A stretch of DNA of 64,000 nt, taken from assembly GCA_949825065.1 (NCBI GenBank), contig OX463847.1, positions 34,977,789-35,041,788 of the forward strand. Reading direction: 5' to 3'. Shown piece after piece: positions 60,655 through 64,000 of this stretch (the stretch's first letter is position 1; every line of letters begins with the position of its first letter). This stretch comes from Odontocerum albicorne. Taxonomy: Eukaryota; Arthropoda; Insecta; Trichoptera; Odontoceridae. The translations under genes were made by a program, and so were the position numbers. The notes beneath the pieces are model-generated. The model did not search any database. It was not told the DNA's origin and saw nothing but the letters and a program-made list of their open reading frames with translations.

Positions 60655-61087
60655 GTTTATTATAAAAAATATAAAGATGTCACAAAATGCCTTCACTTAG
60701 GTTGGTCCGCATCACGACACTCCATATATTCCCAATTTTTCTTATCTCACATGTTAATAATGAACCAGTCTATTTCTTATATAAAACTTTAACATTTTAT
60801 TTTATCTTAATAAATAGCTTTAACAACTTTAACTATGTAATCAATCAATAAATCTCCATTTATGTTATCATTTGTGAAAAGTCACTCCATTGGTACTTTG
60901 TTTTATTGCCATATCTCAAAGAATTTGAATTTAAGGCCTTTTGAGCCTTATGATGTCTACTCCACGTGACAGGGCTAACTACTTAGAAAATCTGATAAAG
61001 ATAACTGAACATATTTGCTCAATTCACCTCTGTGAAACGGTTTAAAGTCTTAAGACCCAAGCAATCACAATGCGCCATATACGAGTA

Positions 61088-61888
61088 GATCATTCAGTTT
61101 GAAGTCATTTTGCAAGTGTAACACTCTATAACTTGTGTAGTGGTATTGGTTATAGAATGCCACATGATTGGTTCGCGCAGAATGCACGTTTGTATTGTTG
61201 TTAAAATACACGGTGATTAGAAAAACACTACCATGTCGAAATTAGAAAAGGGAAAATCGCTTTCGAGCCAAGCAAAGGAGATTGTTTTAAATTTTGGTAA
61301 TGATTGATAATAATTAGGGATCGGTCGAAAAGGTGCTGCAATCCATTAGTGTGATATTTGTCTAATGTAATGTATAACTCAACATTTTTCGAAAGGTTAG
61401 AATGTACTTGGTTATAACTAACTTAAAGTTTCCTAGAATTTAGTATCACTCCATCCACTATTATTTTAAAACTTCATTATTTGGCATTGTAATTATGATA
61501 CATTAATATGTTAAATAATCTTACATTCATTTTATTTTTATGTGCTATAACCTAAATAAAGCTGACAAACATTTTTACTGTATAATATTTGTGCTTATAT
61601 TTATTTTTAATCTTGAAAAATTTCATTATTGTTATTTAATGTTTCCTAGAATCTGCCATGCCTAAATAATTATTGTTAAATGAACTTACCTAATTTTATT
61701 TTTATGATTATTACAATTTAAGCTGACACCATTTTTAATTTACAAACCGTGTGTTCATTTCAATGTTTGAATATAAAATATTATTTTCACATTTTTTTGC
61801 TTTTTCACTTCATTAAAAAAATTAAGTGAAAAGTTTTTGTAAACGCACTGTTACACTATTGCAAAATTACTCTTCAAACTGAATGATC
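61088..61888 (+). mobile_element. TA-flanked DNA transposon deletion derivative
   Basis: An 801-bp element with ends GATCATTCAGTTTGAAG and the exact inverse, extended by imperfect repeat (TTTTGCAA..GTGTAACA), flanked by TA (61086-61087, 61889-61890). An ATG at 61233 opens 24 codons, MSKLEKGKSLSSQAKEIVLN then FGND. This resembles the N-terminal helix of a Tc1/mariner-superfamily HTH before a stop at 61305. The catalytic core is deleted. Confidence 0.72.
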
Positions 61889-62058
61889 TATACCTACCAG
61901 AAAATACCATAAAACAATCGGAACCCTCCCCCCCCACCTTTTCAGGACATTTCTAGCAGTAAAGCTCCTTCAATAGCAAAATTAACCAAACAAATTGACC
62001 TGCATCAATAACATAGGTCTGCAATGAAGAAAAATAGCTTTGTATTTTTAAAGTGTAT

Positions 62059-62754
62059 GGCGCCCGTTACACGGTCAATCTGGATCGCAATCCGTGATCG
62101 CAATCAACGATCGCGGTCCAGATTGACTGTGTAAGAAGCGGATTGATGGATTGATCAATCAGATCGCAAAATATCCAGATGTTTTGAAATCACGCTTGCG
62201 ATCCGCTGCTCGCGATCAGGATTGTTCGTGTAAGGTCGTGTAAGATCGCATCAGTCAACGCTTGCGCACCGATAGAGATGGACGTATGCTCTCCAAAAAA
62301 AAACTGTTTGAGATCGAATTATAGAATTTCAAAAAATACTAATTCAAGCTTCAGTGATAGATGCAGGAGACATGATAGCAGAAAATTTAAGGTCTTCAAT
62401 ATTTCTGCCTGTAGCAAGATAACGCAATGTTACTGCTAATTTTTCTTCAGGTGTTATACTTTTTCTCATACAAGTATCTTGTTTAGATATGTATGGGGTG
62501 GGTTTACCATTTCTAACAACTCATCAAAACATTTTCGATTCATCCTGAAGTAATTTTTATAGTCTTCTTTTTAAGCAGTTAATCGTATTTATTTTAGTAG
62601 ATTTAAATGTGTATACAATTATCTCTTTCGTAGTCACTGTTTAACCCAATGTTTCCTTCGAACTCGCTTTTTCAAAGTTAGGGCCAGAACTAGGGCTACA
62701 ACAGATTTTACTTCATCGCGGATTGCGATCCAGATTGACCGTTTAACGGGCGCC
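62059..62754 (-). mobile_element. PIF/Harbinger derivative with transposase fragment
   Basis: A 696-bp element with imperfect inverted ends GGCGCCCGTTA(C/A)ACGG then TCAATCTGGATCGCAATCCG. Flanks TAT/TAA are one base off the 3-bp TWA duplication. On the minus strand 62344-62570 reads EDYKNYFRMNRKCFDELLEM then, after a one-base shift, PYISKQDTCMRKSITPEEKL and AVTLRYLATGRNIEDLKFSA. This is the N-terminal part of a HARBI1-like transposase. DDE residues are absent. Confidence 0.75.
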
Positions 62755-62876
62755 TAAAGAGCTAAAATTTTCATCACAGCATTTTTATTGAAATTAAAAT
62801 TAGTTGTACAATATCAATATACAAAGTTAGGTGCCCAATTCATAAACCAAAAAGAGGGTAAATTTAATATAAATTT

Positions 62877-62936
62877 TCAAAATGATTTTTTAGCATGTGT
62901 CCTAGTAGGACGTGCTGATGATGATGTTGTTGACAT
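62877..62936 (-). pseudogene. Start of an LTR-retrotransposon gag, truncated
   Basis: On the minus strand an ATG at 62936 opens MSTTSSSARPTRTHAKKSF and a stop at 62877-62879. It sits about 45 nt downstream of a primer-binding-site-like TGATGACCCCGAACG and the LTR at 62995-63464. The rest of the element is missing. Confidence 0.5.
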
Positions 62937-62994
62937 CTCTGTATTCGCTTTAGTCGAATTCTGTGTTCCTTTTCGTTCGGGGTCATCAATTTAG

Positions 62995-63464
62995 CGGGGT
63001 GCTTAATTTGATACGTCGTGATGATTTTGATTTGTTTTGTATTTAAAATAAAATACGTCGATTCAGGAATGCGAAAAAGTGAGAGTGAATAATCAATAAA
63101 TAGTAAACAGCGATGAATGGTCAAGTGAATAATAACAAGTGCTCTTTATTTGTCGATAAGTAGGTATATATACAATTTCAGAAAGGGGTGCGTGAATGCG
63201 TCCACGGTATATCTTGATCTCACTCCTGTGCGTTCCGAGGTGGTCGCAGACGTTGCCAATGATATAGTGGGTAGAGTATTTATTGCCGAAACGATGAGAC
63301 ACGCGATGCACTCTCTTTCTACCGTGGAATGCGATGTAAATATTATTTGCGTGTAAACAGTATTGACGTTCTGGTATGTGATCTTTGTACATATTCAAAG
63401 GTTGATTCATCGGTCGTTGACCGTGCATGTTGACAATATTTAGGGAGGTCGGTATTCCCTACAA
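62995..63464 (-). mobile_element. LTR of a truncated retrotransposon
   Basis: The minus strand begins TGTAGGGAATACCGACC at 63464, has TATATATA at about 63164-63171 and AATAAA shortly after (about 63147). It ends before TTGATGACCCCGAACG, a primer-binding-site-like string, which is followed by the gag start. The interval is richer in GC and CpG than its flanks. The exact 3' boundary is uncertain. Confidence 0.55.
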
Positions 63465-64000
63465 TTTTATGAACTTTCATTTTGCTGGCCTATGTTATGT
63501 ATAGAACTGTTGCATTAAATATGTATCTTATTTAGCAGAATCTAAGGTAAGCCCAGATACACTCTATTGCAGTATCAATATGGTAATACTATTTATTTGG
63601 TTATAAAAATAAAAAAGTACATTGGGATTGCTCAATTTATTTTACATTTGTACAAAACAATGAAGATGTAGGTATGAGAGAGAATAAAACAGAAATAATT
63701 AATGAAGAAATAGTACGTTTATTTTTAAATATGAACAAATGTTATAAATAAATACATATATTTTATGATTTTGATATAAATTTTGAAACAGGGAATACAT
63801 ATTTTGTGTCATAATAATACAATACCAAACTTAAAGGCACTAATCAGTCCATGACTATATCATTATTTGTCGATAATGATTCACCACTTGCGCCAACACA
63901 ACCGACTACCAAATGATAAATAATTTAATCATATTACACAATGAATGACAAATGCAAAATGATCTTTGTACCTTGCAACAAGATGATTAAATATTGATTT
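63465..64000. other. 3' flank, nothing recognised
   Basis: AT-rich sequence with no open frame, repeat boundary or RNA gene that I can support. Confidence 0.35.

Overview
The window is AT-rich arthropod, almost certainly insect, nuclear DNA. One host gene spans nearly all of it, from 1768 to 60246 on the plus strand. It is a ten-exon carboxylesterase (family B, alpha/beta-hydrolase) with GT/AG boundaries at all nine introns. The spliced CDS is 1689 nt and encodes 562 residues: a signal peptide, an intact Ser208/Glu338/His460 triad, two conserved disulfide pairs and a C-terminal KTEL resembling an ER-retention tetrapeptide. The motif style (GMSAG nucleophile elbow, EDCLYLN, GVSHGDD) is closest to insect E4/FE4-type esterases. 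A hemipteran source is plausible but not proven from this sequence.

Layout. 1-1767: upstream DNA with a weak TATA/initiator candidate. 1768-1971: exon 1 (signal peptide and N-terminus). 1972-43400: a 41.4-kb first intron that is a graveyard of mobile elements. 43401-60246: exons 2-10, whose introns hold further transposons. 60247-64000: 3' flank with a SINE, a TA-flanked DNA transposon derivative, a PIF/Harbinger derivative and a truncated LTR retrotransposon.

Mobile elements recognised: an intact 1287-bp mariner of Hsmar1/cecropia type (3570-4856); two crippled irritans-type mariners (13094-14378, 15983-17269); a decayed mariner with a nested GIY-YIG fragment (57092-58668); two further mariner scraps; a hAT MITE with perfect 8-bp target duplication (54384-55452); two piggyBac-type TTAA MITEs (48375-48595, 50273-50553); a Harbinger derivative (62059-62754); two tRNA-derived SINE families; many non-LTR retrotransposon 3' ends; and a gypsy (Ty3) retrotransposon with an intact gag frame but a collapsed pol (36960-41611, minus strand).

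The most unusual structure is in intron 1 between 32.9 and 43.1 kb. Three copies of one gypsy LTR are present. Two lie head-to-head as a near-perfect palindrome (arms of about 1447 bp, 5-bp spacer, centre 41615). The third (32929-34024) is inverted relative to the element's own 5' LTR and switches abruptly to unrelated sequence where the promoter-proximal U3 should be. Between them lie a GC-rich composite satellite (34260-35045) and the gag-pol remnant. Because the host gene is transcribed through it, its pre-mRNA should contain a very long LTR hairpin.

A second global oddity is the heptamer ACGAGTA/TACTCGT. I counted 33 occurrences by eye, several times what base composition predicts, and in two paralogue comparisons it sits exactly in an insertion.
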